This document shows positions 8,992 through 18,724 of a stretch of 64,000 nt of DNA, one piece after another. The DNA comes from Terriglobia bacterium (GTDB lineage: Bacteria; Acidobacteriota; Terriglobia; Bryobacterales; Bryobacteraceae). Position 1 is the first letter of the stretch, and the number at the start of each line of letters is the position of its first letter. The stretch spans positions 1 through 64,000 of the forward strand of contig JAIQFN010000019.1 in assembly GCA_020073265.1 (NCBI GenBank). Direction: 5' to 3'. A program made the translations under genes and the position numbers. A model generated the notes under the pieces. The model saw only the letters and a list, made by a program, of their open reading frames with translations, ran no database searches and had not been told where the DNA came from.

Positions 8992-9720
8992 ATGAACGAA
9001 TCCCATCTTTTCCCCAACGGCGCGCAGGACCCTTCCGCCGCCACAAGCGGCATCACCACCGAGACCCAGCGCCCCGACCGCGCCGCCATCAACCGCGCCA
9101 ACGCCCAACACTCCACCGGCCCGCGCACCCCCCAAGGCAAGCAGCGCTCCTCGCTCAACGCCCTCCGTCATGGACTCACCGGCCACACCATCGTCCTGCC
9201 CTCCGAAGATCTGGACGCCTACCAGAGCCACCACCAGGCTTTCCTGGACGAATATCAACCCCAAGGTGCCACCGAAACGCAACTGCTCCAGGAACTCAGC
9301 GACACCGCCTGGCGTCTCAATCGCATCGCCGCGCTCGAAACCAATCTCCTGACGCTCGGCCTCACCGGCCACATCGAGAAAATCTCCACCGGCCATCCCG
9401 AAGCCGACGCCGCCCTCGCCATCGCCGCCGCGTTTCGCGAACAGACCCGCGCGCTGAACACCATCAGCACACTCGGCCAGCGGCTCTCCCGGCAATTTCA
9501 AAAAACCCTCGAGCAGCTCCGCCAGCTCCAGGCCGAACGCCGCCAGAAAGAAGATCGCCAGCTCCACCGCGCTGCCAAACTCCTCAAGGCGCACAAGATG
9601 GACGGAGTCCCCTACGACCCCGCCCAGGATGGCTTCGTTTTTTCAAATGACCAGATCGAGACCTACTTGAACCGCCGCGACCGGCTGGACCAGGCCGCCC
9701 ACACCCTCTACTGCACCTAG
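8992..9720 (+). CDS. STGPRT/NALRHGL-family hypothetical protein (paralogue 1)
   Basis: A 242-residue cytoplasmic-looking protein with no signal peptide or membrane segment. The N terminus holds NRANAQHSTGPRTPQGKQ followed by SSLNALRHGLTGH; the rest is predicted to be helical (TQLLQELSDTAWRLNRIAALE, then coiled-coil-like SRQFQKTLEQLRQLQAERRQK). The start is ATG 8992 with a strong AGGAGG seven bases upstream. A paralogue lies at 52874-53557 with the same motifs and the same leader motif CCCAATGCTATCCC about 20 bases before its ATG. I know this as a repeated family in acidobacterial genomes with no assigned function. Confidence 0.75.
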   Translation: MNESHLFPNGAQDPSAATSGITTETQRPDRAAINRANAQHSTGPRTPQGKQRSSLNALRHGLTGHTIVLPSEDLDAYQSHHQAFLDEYQPQGATETQLLQELSDTAWRLNRIAALETNLLTLGLTGHIEKISTGHPEADAALAIAAAFREQTRALNTISTLGQRLSRQFQKTLEQLRQLQAERRQKEDRQLHRAAKLLKAHKMDGVPYDPAQDGFVFSNDQIETYLNRRDRLDQAAHTLYCT

Positions 9721-9769
9721 GCAATCGGGCGTTGCCGCTCTGCTTCCGTCCGTGTACGATACGAGACGC

Positions 9770-10618
9770 ATGCTGTTTTCCGACCTCGCCCTCTCGCGCC
9801 GCCTGGAACGCGCCGAAGGACACGCCTGCCTTCAGTTCGCCCAGGCGCGGCGTCGCTTGTTCCCCGCGAGCGGCGCCGGTTGGATGGAATGCGCGGGAGC
9901 CTATGCAGTCTTCGACGGCGTCGACTCGCCCATCACCCAGAGCTTCGGACTCGGCATCTTCGAACCCCTGAGCGCAGCTTCACTGGATGCGATCGAGCGT
10001 TTCTTCTTCGATCGCGGGAGCGCGGCGATTCACGAAGTGAGCCCGCTCGCCGGCGTCGAAGCGCTGGACCTGCTCTGCGCGCGCCACTACCGGCCCATCG
10101 AAATCAGCAATGTCCTGTATCGGCCACTCGATCCGCCCTTCGCTGAAAGCCCCGCCAACATCCGGGTGCGCGCGATCGGTCCTGACGAAGCCCAACTCTG
10201 GAGCGACGTCAGCGCGCGGGGCTGGGCGCACGAACACCCGGAATTACTGGAGTTCCTACAACAAATGGGCGCGCTCTCTTCGGCGCGCGAAGACACTCTA
10301 TGTTTCCTCGCCGAGCTGGACGGCCAACCCGGCGCCGCCGGCGCGCTCTGCATGCACCAGGGAGTGGCATTGTGTGCGGGTTCGGCCACGGTTCCGGAGC
10401 TGCGCCGCCGCGGCCTGCAATCGGCGCTCCTGAACCACCGCCTGCGCTACGCCTCCGAGCACGCTTGCGACATCGCCATGATGGTGGCTCTCGCCGGCAG
10501 CGAGTCCCAGCGCAACGCCGAACGCAAAGGATTCCGCATCGCCTACACCCGCACCAAGTGGCGCTCGGGGACAGACGAATCTGTCCCAAGCGGCAAGAGC
10601 CTCTCTTCGAAACCATGA
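9770..10618 (+). CDS. GNAT-family N-acetyltransferase
   Basis: About 282 residues. The C-terminal half carries the GNAT acetyl-CoA site: VALCAGSATVPELRRRGLQSALL fits the V-x-x-x-x-R/Q-G-x-G/A pattern, followed by NHRLRYASEHACD and the late block GSESQRNAERKGFRIAYTR. The N-terminal half may be a second, degenerate GNAT-like domain. The acceptor substrate is unknown. I prefer ATG 9770 (MLFSDLALSRR) over the GTG at 9752. The last 16 or so codons run into an 84-85 bp tandem repeat, so the tail GTDESVPSGKSLSSKP is repeat-derived. Confidence 0.8.
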   Translation: MLFSDLALSRRLERAEGHACLQFAQARRRLFPASGAGWMECAGAYAVFDGVDSPITQSFGLGIFEPLSAASLDAIERFFFDRGSAAIHEVSPLAGVEALDLLCARHYRPIEISNVLYRPLDPPFAESPANIRVRAIGPDEAQLWSDVSARGWAHEHPELLEFLQQMGALSSAREDTLCFLAELDGQPGAAGALCMHQGVALCAGSATVPELRRRGLQSALLNHRLRYASEHACDIAMMVALAGSESQRNAERKGFRIAYTRTKWRSGTDESVPSGKSLSSKP

Positions 10619-10820
10619 GAGGTCTTCGCGCGTGGACAGATCCGTCTGTCCCCGTCCCCCGGAATCTGTCCCAAGCGGCAAGAGTCTCTCTTCGAAACCA
10701 TGAGAGGTCTTGGCGCGTGGACAGATCCGTCTGTCCCCGTTCCCCGAATCTGTCCCAAGCGGCAAGAGTCTCTCTTCGAAACCATGAGAGGTCTTCGCGC
10801 GTGGACAGATCCGTCTGTCC
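10567..10820. repeat. Three tandem units of 84-85 bp (family C)
   Basis: Units begin at 10577, 10662 and 10746 with GAATCTGTCCCAAGCGG and end in GGACAGATCCGTCTGTCC. They are nearly identical. The outer parts GGGGACAGAC and GTCTGTCCCC are complementary, so each unit can fold. The first unit overlaps the GNAT 3' end. There are no unique spacers, so this is not a CRISPR array. Confidence 0.92.
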
Positions 10821-10842
10821 CGTACGTTTTTCCCCCGTCCGC

Positions 10843-10848
10843 TATAAT
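10843..10848 (+). promoter_or_regulatory. Possible -10 box of the fadNAE operon
   Basis: A perfect TATAAT lies only ten bases before the fadN ATG, with no good -35 and no Shine-Dalgarno. If it is used, transcription would start at or next to the ATG, giving a nearly leaderless mRNA. Confidence 0.4.
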
Positions 10849-10857
10849 TTAAGTTCC

Positions 10858-13188
10858 ATGCACACTATTCGTCGCGTCGCCGTGCTCGGTGCGGGCACCA
10901 TGGGTTCTCGCATCGCCGGCCATTTCGCCAACGCTGGCATTCCCGCTCTCCTGCTCGACATCGTCGTCCCCGGACAGCCCAACCGCAACGCCGCCGCGCT
11001 CAAGGGCATCGAGAACACGCTCAAGCAGCGCCCCGGTGGATTCTTCACCGACGACAAGGCCGCCCTCGTCCGGCCCGGCAATTTCGAAGATCACCTGGGC
11101 GGCGTTTGCGAGTGCGACTGGATCATCGAAGCCGTCACGGAAAATCTCGAAATCAAGCGCGACCTGTGGCGCAAAGTCGACGCCGTCCGCAACCCCGGCG
11201 CCATCCTCTCCACCAACACCAGCGGCATTCCGCTCGCCCACATCTCGGACGGCTTCTCGCACGAGTTCCGCCGCCAGTTCCTGGGCACGCACTTCTTCAA
11301 TCCGCCGCGCTACCTGCACCTGATGGAGTTGATCCCCGGCGCCGACACCGACCCGCACATCCTGGCCGCCGTCGAGGAGTTCGCCGACCGCCGTCTCGGC
11401 AAAGGCGTGGTCCGCACCAAGGACACTCCCAACTTCATCGGCAACCGCATCGGCAGCTTCTTCGGCGGCACCATCGCGAAGACCATGATGGAGGAAGATT
11501 TCACCATCGAAGAGGTGGATGCCATCACGGGATCGCTCATCGGCCTGCCCAACAGCGCCAGCTTCCGCCTGCTCGACCTGGTGGGCCTGGACGTCTGGGC
11601 CTTCGTCGGAACGAATCTCTACCACGCCGTCCCCGACGATCCCTGGCGCGACCGCTTCCTGCCCACTGACTTCCAGAACAAAATGATCGAGCGCAAATGG
11701 ATCGGCGACAAAACCGGCCAGGGCTTCTACAAACGCATCGGCAAGGGCGACAACAAAGAGATCCACGCCCTCGATTGGAAGACGCTCGAATATCACCCCG
11801 CCGCGAAACCGCGCTTCGCTTCCGTCGACGCCGCCCGCAACATCGAAGACCTGGGCGAGCGCCTGCGCACTCTGCTGCGCTCCGACGACCGCGCCGGCCG
11901 CTTCCTGTGGAAGGTCTTCAGCGACCTCTTCCTGTACTCGGCCGAAATGATCCCCCAGATCTCCGACCGCATCGTCGAAATCGACCGCGCCATGCGCTGG
12001 GGCTACGCCAACAAGCTCGGCCCCTTCGAGCTGTGGGACGCGCTCGGCTTCGTCGACGTCGTGACGCGCCTGGAAGTGGATCATCGCCCGCTGCCCCAGA
12101 ACATCAAGACGGCGCTCTCGCACGGCGCCATGTCTCTGTATCGCTGGGCCGGCAGCGTCCATCCCGTCACTGAGTATTTCGATTTCCACACCAACGCCTA
12201 CCAGCCCATCGAGCCGCGCGCCGGCATCACCGTGCTCTCCGATCTGAAGCGCGCCAACGGCGTGGTCGCCAAGAACGCCGGCGCATCGCTGATCGACCTC
12301 GCCGACGGCGTGCTGTGCGTCGAGTTCCACAGCAAGATGAACGCCCTCGGCGAGGACAACATCGGCATGCTGTACGCCGGCCTCGAAGAGACCAACAAGA
12401 ATTTCGACGCCATGGTGATCGCCAACGAAGGCGAGAACTTCAGCGTCGGCGCGAACCTGATGATGGTGCTGCTGGCCGCGCAGGAAGGCGAATGGGACGA
12501 GCTCAACCGCGCCATCAACCGCTTCCAGCAGGCCAACATGGCTTTGAAATACGCCGCGAAACCGGTGGTCTCCGCGCCATTCGCGCGAACCCTGGGCGGC
12601 GGCTGCGAAATCGTGCTGCACTCCGCGCGCGCCCAGGCGTCGGCTGAAACCTACATCGGCCTGGTGGAAGTCGGCGTCGGCTTGATTCCCGGCGCCGGCG
12701 GTTGCAAGGAGCTGCTGGCGCGCCTCAAGGATCCGCGCAAAGTTTTCGAGCTGATCGGCTACGCCAAAGTCTCCTCCAGCGCCGAGGAGGCCAAGAAGCT
12801 CGGCTTGCTCGACCGCGCCGACTCCATCTCGATGAACCCCGAGCGCCTCATCGGCGACGCCAAGCAGTTGGCTCTTTCGCTCGTTCCGCGCTACGCGCCC
12901 GGCGTCCCGCGCACCGACATCAAAGTCGCGGGCGAAAGCGGCTTCGCGCTGCTGAAGCTGGGCGCCTGGTCCATGCGCCAGGGCCACTTCATCAGCGACC
13001 ACGACGTCACCATCGCCGAAAAACTCGGCAACGTCCTCACCGGCGGCCGCCTCACTGGCGAACAAACCGTCTCCGAACAGTATTTGCTGGATCTGGAGCG
13101 CGAAGCATTCCTGAGCCTGTGCGGCCACCCCAAGACACAGGAACGCATGGGGTATATGCTAAAGACAGGTAAACCACTCCGCAACTGA
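10858..13188 (+). CDS. fadN: 3-hydroxyacyl-CoA dehydrogenase / enoyl-CoA hydratase fusion
   Basis: A 776-residue bifunctional beta-oxidation enzyme that hydrates enoyl-CoA and oxidises 3-hydroxyacyl-CoA with NAD. Domain order is the FadN order, the reverse of FadB: an NAD-binding domain ([15 protein letters not shown], residues 7-21), the 3HCDH C-terminal domain around 190-290 with a second copy to about 440, then a crotonase domain around 475-690 ([32 protein letters not shown]). The dehydrogenase motif [17 protein letters not shown] is intact. It is followed by fadA and fadE, exactly as in the B. subtilis fadNAE operon. The frame is open far upstream, but ATG 10858 gives the expected N terminus. 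Confidence 0.94.
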   Translation: MHTIRRVAVLGAGTMGSRIAGHFANAGIPALLLDIVVPGQPNRNAAALKGIENTLKQRPGGFFTDDKAALVRPGNFEDHLGGVCECDWIIEAVTENLEIKRDLWRKVDAVRNPGAILSTNTSGIPLAHISDGFSHEFRRQFLGTHFFNPPRYLHLMELIPGADTDPHILAAVEEFADRRLGKGVVRTKDTPNFIGNRIGSFFGGTIAKTMMEEDFTIEEVDAITGSLIGLPNSASFRLLDLVGLDVWAFVGTNLYHAVPDDPWRDRFLPTDFQNKMIERKWIGDKTGQGFYKRIGKGDNKEIHALDWKTLEYHPAAKPRFASVDAARNIEDLGERLRTLLRSDDRAGRFLWKVFSDLFLYSAEMIPQISDRIVEIDRAMRWGYANKLGPFELWDALGFVDVVTRLEVDHRPLPQNIKTALSHGAMSLYRWAGSVHPVTEYFDFHTNAYQPIEPRAGITVLSDLKRANGVVAKNAGASLIDLADGVLCVEFHSKMNALGEDNIGMLYAGLEETNKNFDAMVIANEGENFSVGANLMMVLLAAQEGEWDELNRAINRFQQANMALKYAAKPVVSAPFARTLGGGCEIVLHSARAQASAETYIGLVEVGVGLIPGAGGCKELLARLKDPRKVFELIGYAKVSSSAEEAKKLGLLDRADSISMNPERLIGDAKQLALSLVPRYAPGVPRTDIKVAGESGFALLKLGAWSMRQGHFISDHDVTIAEKLGNVLTGGRLTGEQTVSEQYLLDLEREAFLSLCGHPKTQERMGYMLKTGKPLRN

Positions 13189-13210
13189 GTCTGGGTGGAC
13201 TATGCACCGC

Positions 13211-13256
13211 GTGGCGCACGCACTCGTGCGTGCCGCGTTCGCACTCGTGCGAACGC
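13211..13256. repeat. Palindromic repeat family B, copy 2
   Basis: Stem-loops GCACGCA-CTCG-TGCGTGC and GCGTTCGCA-CTCG-TGCGAACGC between fadN and fadA. Compared with copy 1, the second stem changes a base on both arms and keeps pairing. Confidence 0.9.
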
Positions 13257-13280
13257 AACGAAGAATTTAAGGAACCAACC

Positions 13281-14456
13281 ATGAACGCCGTAATCGTCGA
13301 TTGTCTCCGGACCCCCGTCGGCAAAGCCCCCAAAGGTACGCTGCGCACCACGCGCCCGGACGACCTGGCCGCGCTCGTCTTCCGCCGCCTGCTCGAAAAA
13401 TATCCGGCCGTCCCCGCCTCCGAAATCGACGACGTGATTCTCGGCTGCGCCAACCCGGAAGGCGAATCCGGCATGAACATGGCGCGCGTGGCCGCACTCC
13501 GCGCCGGCCTGCCCGACTCGGTCCCCGGCGTCACCATCAATCGCTTCTGCTCCTCGGGCCTGCAAGCCATCGCCATGGCGGCCGATCGCATCCGCTCCGG
13601 CGGCGCTCAGATCATCCTCGCCGGCGGCGCCGAATCCATGAGCATGATTCCGATGTCCGGCTACAAGTTCGCGCCCAATCCCTGGATGGTCGACAACCTG
13701 CCCCAGATCTACATGGGCATGGGTCTCACCGCCGAAGAGGTCCAGCGCAAGTACGACGTCAGCCGCTCCGACGCCGACCAGTTCGCGTATCGCAGCCATC
13801 AGAACGCCCTGCGCGCCCAGGCCGAAGGCCGATTCGACGAAGAGCTGGTCCCGGTGGAACTGCAATCGACGGTGCTCGAAAACGGGAAGCCGCAACACCG
13901 CGAGTCCGTGTTCAGCAAGGATGAAGGCCCGCGCGCCGACACGTCGCTCGAAGCGCTGGCCAAGCTAAAGCCGGTTTTCGACGCCAACGGCAGCGTCACC
14001 GCGGGAAATTCTTCGCAGACCAGCGATGGCGCCGCTGCCGCGCTGGTGATGTCCGAACAGAAAGCCCGCGAGCTGGGGCTCAAGCCCATGGCCCGATTCG
14101 TCAGCTTCGCGGTCGGCGGCGTGCCTCCCGAGATCATGGGCATCGGACCGGTGGTCGCGATCCCCAAGGCGCTGGCGCTGGCGGGCCTGAAGACCTCCGA
14201 CATCGGCGTCATCGAGCTGAACGAAGCCTTCGCCGTGCAGGCGCTGGCCGTGATTCGCAAGACCGGCCTGGATCTGGAGCGGGTGAACCCCAACGGCGGA
14301 GCCATCGCGCTCGGTCATCCGTTGGGCTGCACCGGCGCCAAACTGACCGCAACCATCCTGCGGGAAATGCAACGCCGCGACTTGAAATATGGAATGGTGA
14401 CAATGTGCGTAGGCGGCGGCCAGGGCGCCGCTGGAATTTTCGAACGTCTTAACTGA
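13281..14456 (+). CDS. fadA: Acetyl-CoA acyltransferase (3-ketoacyl-CoA thiolase)
   Basis: Performs the thiolytic last step of beta-oxidation. The 391-residue protein has all three thiolase signatures: [16 protein letters not shown] with the acyl-accepting Cys near residue 91, NEAFAVQAL, and the C-terminal [13 protein letters not shown] with the second catalytic Cys. [10 protein letters not shown], with the catalytic His, is also intact. The start is ATG 13281, preceded by AAGGAA; earlier in-frame codons come from the upstream palindrome. It is the middle gene of the fadN-fadA-fadE operon. Confidence 0.96.
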   Translation: MNAVIVDCLRTPVGKAPKGTLRTTRPDDLAALVFRRLLEKYPAVPASEIDDVILGCANPEGESGMNMARVAALRAGLPDSVPGVTINRFCSSGLQAIAMAADRIRSGGAQIILAGGAESMSMIPMSGYKFAPNPWMVDNLPQIYMGMGLTAEEVQRKYDVSRSDADQFAYRSHQNALRAQAEGRFDEELVPVELQSTVLENGKPQHRESVFSKDEGPRADTSLEALAKLKPVFDANGSVTAGNSSQTSDGAAAALVMSEQKARELGLKPMARFVSFAVGGVPPEIMGIGPVVAIPKALALAGLKTSDIGVIELNEAFAVQALAVIRKTGLDLERVNPNGGAIALGHPLGCTGAKLTATILREMQRRDLKYGMVTMCVGGGQGAAGIFERLN

Positions 14457-14491
14457 ACGAGAAACCAGAAACTAGAAAACGAGAAACTGTT
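14457..14491. repeat. AGAAAC-type short direct repeats (family D)
   Basis: The fadA-fadE spacer is made of GAGAAAC-CAGAAAC-TAGAAAA-CGAGAAAC units. Similar runs occur beside tRNA-Trp (23614-23702), and a related heptamer pattern occurs in the rpsG-fusA spacer. Confidence 0.5.
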
Positions 14492-16264
14492 ATGGCATCC
14501 TCTACTCTCTCGCCCACGAAACACCAAGGCGGTTCATTCCTGCTCGAACCGACGACTTCCGATGAGATCTTTACTCCGGAGGATTTTACCGACGAACACC
14601 GGGCCATCGCCCGCACCACCGAAGAATTCTGGACCAAGGAAGTCGCTCCCAATGTCGAGGGGATCCAGCATCAGGAACCCGGCTTGGCCGTTTCGATCCT
14701 CCGCAAGTCCGGCCAGCTCGGCCTGCCCGCGGTAGTGATTCCGGAAAAGTTCGGCGGCATGGAGATGGATCTCACCTCGGCCATGATCGTCGCCGAGGGC
14801 ATCTCGAAAGACGGTTCCTATTCCGCCTGGCACGGCGCGCAGGCCGGCATCGGCGCATTGCCGTTGTTGCTGTTCGGCACCGAGGATCAGAAACAGCGCT
14901 ATCTGCCCAAAGTCTCCACCGCTGAAATGGTCGCCGCTTACTGCCTCAGCGAACCGCAGGCCGGCTCCGACGCTCTGGCCGCGAAAACGCGCGCTGATCT
15001 CACGCCCGATGGCAAGCACTACATCCTCAATGGCCAAAAGATGTGGATCACCAACGGAGGCGCGGCGGATCTCTACACCATCTTCGCCAAGGTCGGCGGC
15101 GAGAAGTTCACTGCGTTCCTGGTGGAGCGCAAATTCCCCGGCGTTCAGCCCGGCGCCGAAGAAAAGAAGATGGGCATCAAGGGCAGCTCCACCACGGCTG
15201 TCTACCTCGACAATGTCAAAGTGCCGGTCGAAAACGTGCTCGGCGAAATCGGCCGTGGCCATATCATCGCGTTCAACATTCTCAACCTGGGCCGCTTGAA
15301 GCTGGGACCATTCGCAGTCGGCGGCGCCAAGGAAGTGCTGCGCGCTTCCATCAAGTACGCCAAGGAGCGCAAAGCCTTCGGAAAATCCATCGCCGAGTTC
15401 GGGATGATCCAACACAAGCTGGCCGAGATGGCCATCCGGCTCTTCGCCACTGAATCGTGCAGCTATCGCGTGGTCGGCTTGATTCAAGGCGAGCTGGAAG
15501 GCTTCTCCTGGTCGCAGCCCGACGCCGCGAAAACCATGCTCAAAGCGGTCGAGGAATACGCCGCCGAGTGTTCCTTCATCAAGGTATTCGCCTCGGAAAT
15601 GCTCGACTACGTGGTCGACGAAGGCGTTCAAATCCACGGCGGCTACGGTTACCATCAGGACTACCCCGTCGAGCGCGCCTATCGCGACTCGCGCATCAAC
15701 CGCATCTTCGAAGGCACCAACGAAATCAACCGCCTGCTCGCCACCGGCATGCTGCTGAAGCGCGCCCAGCGCGGCCAGTTGGGCCTGGTCGAAGCGGTCA
15801 AGAAACTACAGGCCGAGATTCTGGGCGGCCCGTCGCTCTCAACCGCCGCCGATGAGGACAGCAAGCTGGTGGAGAACGCCAAGAAAGTCGCGCTGCTCAC
15901 TCTCGGCGTCGCCTATCAGAAGCACATGGCCGCGCTCGAGGATCAGCAGGAAGTTCTGGCCGGCATCACCGACATCTCGATGAACGCCTTCGCCATGGAA
16001 TCGGCTCTGCTCAGAACTCAAAAGCTGGCGAAACAACACAAGGGCGAAAACGCCCAGGACATGACCGCCGTCTTCCTGCGCGAGGCCATGGAAATCGTGG
16101 AAAGCTCGGCGCGCACCGTGTTGGCCGCCTGCTCCGATGGCGACGCGCTGCGCATGAATCTCGCGGTGCTGAAGCGCTTCACCAAGTTCGAACCGGTGGA
16201 CGCCATCGCAACCCGCCGCCGCATCGCAGCCCGGTTGCTCTCGGCAGACCGCTACTCGGTGTAG
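14492..16264 (+). CDS. fadE: Acyl-CoA dehydrogenase
   Basis: An FAD enzyme that makes the trans-2-enoyl-CoA double bond, the first step of beta-oxidation. The 590-residue length is that of the FadE/YusJ and VLCAD-like type, with an additional C-terminal helical domain (about 450-590). Family motifs are AYCLSEPQAGSDA and MWITNGGAADLYTIFAK in the middle domain, then GYGYHQDYPVERAYRDSRIN and FEGTNEINR near residue 410, where the catalytic Glu lies in VERAYRD or at the usual site. It is the last gene of the fadNAE-like operon and a family-B palindrome follows. Confidence 0.95.
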   Translation: MASSTLSPTKHQGGSFLLEPTTSDEIFTPEDFTDEHRAIARTTEEFWTKEVAPNVEGIQHQEPGLAVSILRKSGQLGLPAVVIPEKFGGMEMDLTSAMIVAEGISKDGSYSAWHGAQAGIGALPLLLFGTEDQKQRYLPKVSTAEMVAAYCLSEPQAGSDALAAKTRADLTPDGKHYILNGQKMWITNGGAADLYTIFAKVGGEKFTAFLVERKFPGVQPGAEEKKMGIKGSSTTAVYLDNVKVPVENVLGEIGRGHIIAFNILNLGRLKLGPFAVGGAKEVLRASIKYAKERKAFGKSIAEFGMIQHKLAEMAIRLFATESCSYRVVGLIQGELEGFSWSQPDAAKTMLKAVEEYAAECSFIKVFASEMLDYVVDEGVQIHGGYGYHQDYPVERAYRDSRINRIFEGTNEINRLLATGMLLKRAQRGQLGLVEAVKKLQAEILGGPSLSTAADEDSKLVENAKKVALLTLGVAYQKHMAALEDQQEVLAGITDISMNAFAMESALLRTQKLAKQHKGENAQDMTAVFLREAMEIVESSARTVLAACSDGDALRMNLAVLKRFTKFEPVDAIATRRRIAARLLSADRYSV

Positions 16265-16269
16265 CAAAC

Positions 16270-16294
16270 GTGGCGCACGCACTCGTGCGAACGC
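16270..16294. repeat. Palindromic repeat family B, shortened copy 3
   Basis: Begins like the first hairpin (GTGGCGCACGCACTCG) and ends like the second (TGCGAACGC). It looks like a deletion between the two internal ACTCGTGCG copies of a full repeat. Confidence 0.8.
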
Positions 16295-16301
16295 CTCGGT
16301 T

Positions 16302-16745
16302 ATGAAGATCGTCATCACCGTCGGACTCCCAGGCTCCGGCAAGTCAACCTACCTGGCGCGGCGGCGCCTGAACGCGATCTCATCCGATGAAATTCGCCGC
16401 CTGCTGGCCGACGACCCGCGCGATCAGTCGATCAACGCCCGGGTCTTTTCGACCATCCGCCACTTGATCCGCCAGCGCATCGCCGTCCGCCGCCGGGTCA
16501 CCTACGTCGACGCCACGCACTTGACGCGCTGGGAACGCCGCCCCTACGTCCAGCTCGCGCGGCGTTACCAGTGCAAACTCGAAGCGCTGTACTTCGACGT
16601 CCCCGTCGAGACCTGCCTCCGCCGCAACCGCAAGCGCCACCGCCTGGTGCCCGAGAGCGCGATTCGTCAGATGGCCGCGCGGCTCCAACCGCCCACGAAA
16701 GAAGAAGGCTTCAGCCGCATCACTCGGCTCCCACCTGCACGATGA
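16302..16745 (+). CDS. P-loop kinase, polynucleotide-kinase/AAA_33 type
   Basis: A 147-residue protein with Walker A VGLPGSGKSTY at residues 8-18, the block ISSDEIRR (Asp-Glu), VTYVDATHLTRWERRPY as Walker B, and RRNRKRHRLVPESAIRQM, a lid-like arginine-rich region. These are features of the T4 Pnk/zeta-toxin-like kinase family. The substrate could be a nucleotide, RNA end or small molecule and cannot be told from sequence. The last 26 bases overlap the end of the convergent oxidoreductase gene. Confidence 0.8.
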   Translation: MKIVITVGLPGSGKSTYLARRRLNAISSDEIRRLLADDPRDQSINARVFSTIRHLIRQRIAVRRRVTYVDATHLTRWERRPYVQLARRYQCKLEALYFDVPVETCLRRNRKRHRLVPESAIRQMAARLQPPTKEEGFSRITRLPPAR

Positions 16746-17727
16746 GTTTGCCCGCGTTCGATCCATCGAACAGCTTCTTCAAGGCACGCGGCGCATTCTC
16801 GAGACCCTGTACTACGTCCACGCGATACTTCAGCTTGCCCTGCATCGCCCAGCCGATCATTTCTTTGATCGCGTCTTCGGCGCGAGGCAGGTAATCGGTG
16901 ACCAGAAAACCTTCCATGCGAGCGCGCTTCATGATGAGGTTCACCAGATTCGACGGCCCCGGCGCCGGGGTGCCTGCATTGTACATAGAGATCATTCCGC
17001 AGACCGAAATTCGCGCACCCAGATTGATGAGATCCAGAACCGTTTCAAGAATCTTGCCGCCGACGTTGTCGAAATAGATGTCGATTCCCTCGGGACAGTG
17101 CCGCATCAAAGCTTCGCGGACGTTCTCGGTCTTGTAGTTGACCGCCGCGTCGTAACCGAGTTCTTTGATCCAACGGCATTTCTCGTCGCTCCCGGTGAGT
17201 CCAACGACGCGCAGGCCTTTGATCTTCCCGATCTGTCCCACCAGCGATCCCACCGCGCCCGCCGCGGTCGATACCACCAGCGTCTCGCCGGGCTTCGGCC
17301 GGCAGATGTCCAGCAGTCCGAAGTAAGCGGTCAGTCCGATGTGTCCCAGCAGTCCGAAAAACGCAGTGGTCGGAACCGGCAGTCCTTTGGGAAGCTTGGT
17401 CAATGCGGGGCCGGGCAGCACGGCGTACTGCTGCCAGCCAAGCAAACCTTGCGCCAGGTCGCCGGGCGCGAAACCGGAGTGCCGCGATTCTTCCACCACG
17501 CCGATCCCAATGCCGCGCATCACCTCGCCGAGTTTGGGCGCGGGCAAGTAGGAATCGGCTTCGTTCATCCAGACGCGATTGGTCGGGTCCAGCGAAAGAT
17601 ACACCGATCGCACCAGCACCTGGCCGTCCTCTAACGCCGCCACCGGCGCCTCGTTCCACCGGAAGTCGGAGTCCTTCACCAGGCCGTCCGGCCGCGCGGC
17701 GATCAACCATTGATGATTCGTCTGCAT
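16720..17727 (-). CDS. NADP-dependent MDR oxidoreductase (CurA/YncB, leukotriene B4 dehydrogenase-like)
   Basis: A 335-residue zinc-free medium-chain reductase that probably reduces alpha,beta-unsaturated carbonyls. Visible segments are LSLDPTNRVWMNE near residue 50, GHIGLTAYFGLLDI near 140, the NADP-binding VSTAAGAVGSLVGQIGKIKG near 155-175, YFDNVGG near 230 and GKLIVQVGAE at the end. The start is taken as ATG 17727 (MQTNHQWLIAARP), the usual N terminus for the family; the frame is open 44 codons further without resemblance. It overlaps the P-loop kinase gene tail to tail. Confidence 0.9.
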   Translation of the reverse strand: MQTNHQWLIAARPDGLVKDSDFRWNEAPVAALEDGQVLVRSVYLSLDPTNRVWMNEADSYLPAPKLGEVMRGIGIGVVEESRHSGFAPGDLAQGLLGWQQYAVLPGPALTKLPKGLPVPTTAFFGLLGHIGLTAYFGLLDICRPKPGETLVVSTAAGAVGSLVGQIGKIKGLRVVGLTGSDEKCRWIKELGYDAAVNYKTENVREALMRHCPEGIDIYFDNVGGKILETVLDLINLGARISVCGMISMYNAGTPAPGPSNLVNLIMKRARMEGFLVTDYLPRAEDAIKEMIGWAMQGKLKYRVDVVQGLENAPRALKKLFDGSNAGKLIVQVGAE

Positions 17728-17748
17728 GGTGAGAGTATACTGTGCCTG

Positions 17749-18711
17749 ATGCATTCCAAGTTGCAGCGTGCCGTGCTGCTGCTCGCGCTTCTGTCGCTGG
17801 CCTCCTGCCAGCAGCGCACCAGGAAGCTGATCGGAGTGGTGCCCAAGGCGACCTCGCATCTCTTCTTCATGTCCGTGCAGGCCGGAGTGCGCGCCGCCGA
17901 GAAGGATTTCAACGTTGAAGTGCTATGGAACGGCCCGCGCGAGGAGACCGAGTATTCCCGCCAGATCGAAATCGTGGACTCGATGATCGCGCGCCGCGTC
18001 GACGCGCTGGCCATCTCCGCCACCGATCATACCGCGCTGGTCAAGCCGGTCCAGCGCGCCATGGACGCCGGGATTCCGGTGACCGTCTTCGATTCGGGCC
18101 TCGACCTCACCGGCTACGTCACCTTCGTCGCCACCGACAACTATGGCGCCGGCGAGACCGCCGCGCGCCGGCTGGCCGCGCTGATCGGAGGCCGCGGCAA
18201 AGTGGCCGAGCTGATGCACAAGCCCGGCGGCATGTCCACCGTCGATCGCGAGCGCGGATTCGAGGAAGTGATGGCCAAGGAGTTTCCCTCCATCCGGATC
18301 GTCGCGCGCCAGTACGGCATGGCCGACCGCGCCAAGTCGCGCGACGCGGCGGAAGATATGCTAACGGCGCATCCCGATCTGGACGGCATGTTCGCTTCGG
18401 CGGAGGCGAACTCCATCGGAGCCGTGCAGGCCATCAAGGCGCGCAGCCTGTCGGGCAAGATCAAGCTGGTCACCTTCGATTCGAGCGACATGCACATCGA
18501 AGCGCTCAAGGACGGGACCATCGATCTCATGCTGGTGCAGGACCCCTACCGCATCGGCTATGAAGCCGTGCGCAGCCTGGTGATGAAGCTCAACGGCCAG
18601 ACGCCGCCTCGGCGGATGGATCTGAAGGTGCACGAAATTCGCAAGTCCGACCTGCCTCAACCGGAAGTGCAGGCGCTGTTGTTTCCGAGGTGGAAGAGCG
18701 AGCAGCCCTAG
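17749..18711 (+). CDS. Sugar ABC transporter-type periplasmic binding lipoprotein
   Basis: A 320-residue type-1 periplasmic binding protein. A lipoprotein signal LLLALLSLASC ends at a Cys near residue 22, so it should be anchored to a membrane. The mature part has the peripla_BP_4 pattern: IGVVPKATSHLFFMSVQAGV, VDALAISATDHTAL, TVFDSGLDLTGY, VATDNYGAGETAA, and LMLVQDPYRIGYEAVRSL at the hinge-proximal end. No permease or ATPase gene is adjacent, so it is an orphan receptor whose transporter, if any, lies elsewhere. I chose ATG 17749 since it gives a clean signal peptide. Confidence 0.88.
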   Translation: MHSKLQRAVLLLALLSLASCQQRTRKLIGVVPKATSHLFFMSVQAGVRAAEKDFNVEVLWNGPREETEYSRQIEIVDSMIARRVDALAISATDHTALVKPVQRAMDAGIPVTVFDSGLDLTGYVTFVATDNYGAGETAARRLAALIGGRGKVAELMHKPGGMSTVDRERGFEEVMAKEFPSIRIVARQYGMADRAKSRDAAEDMLTAHPDLDGMFASAEANSIGAVQAIKARSLSGKIKLVTFDSSDMHIEALKDGTIDLMLVQDPYRIGYEAVRSLVMKLNGQTPPRRMDLKVHEIRKSDLPQPEVQALLFPRWKSEQP

Positions 18712-18724
18712 TTAGTCGACAAAG

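Noticed and set aside
10577-10820. CRISPR array
   Set aside because: Units are 84-85 bp and directly adjacent with no variable spacers, and no cas genes are nearby.
10300-10857. N-terminal extension of fadN to 10300
   Set aside because: The extra sequence is a shadow of the GNAT gene and the tandem repeat; the NAD-binding domain starts at ATG 10858.
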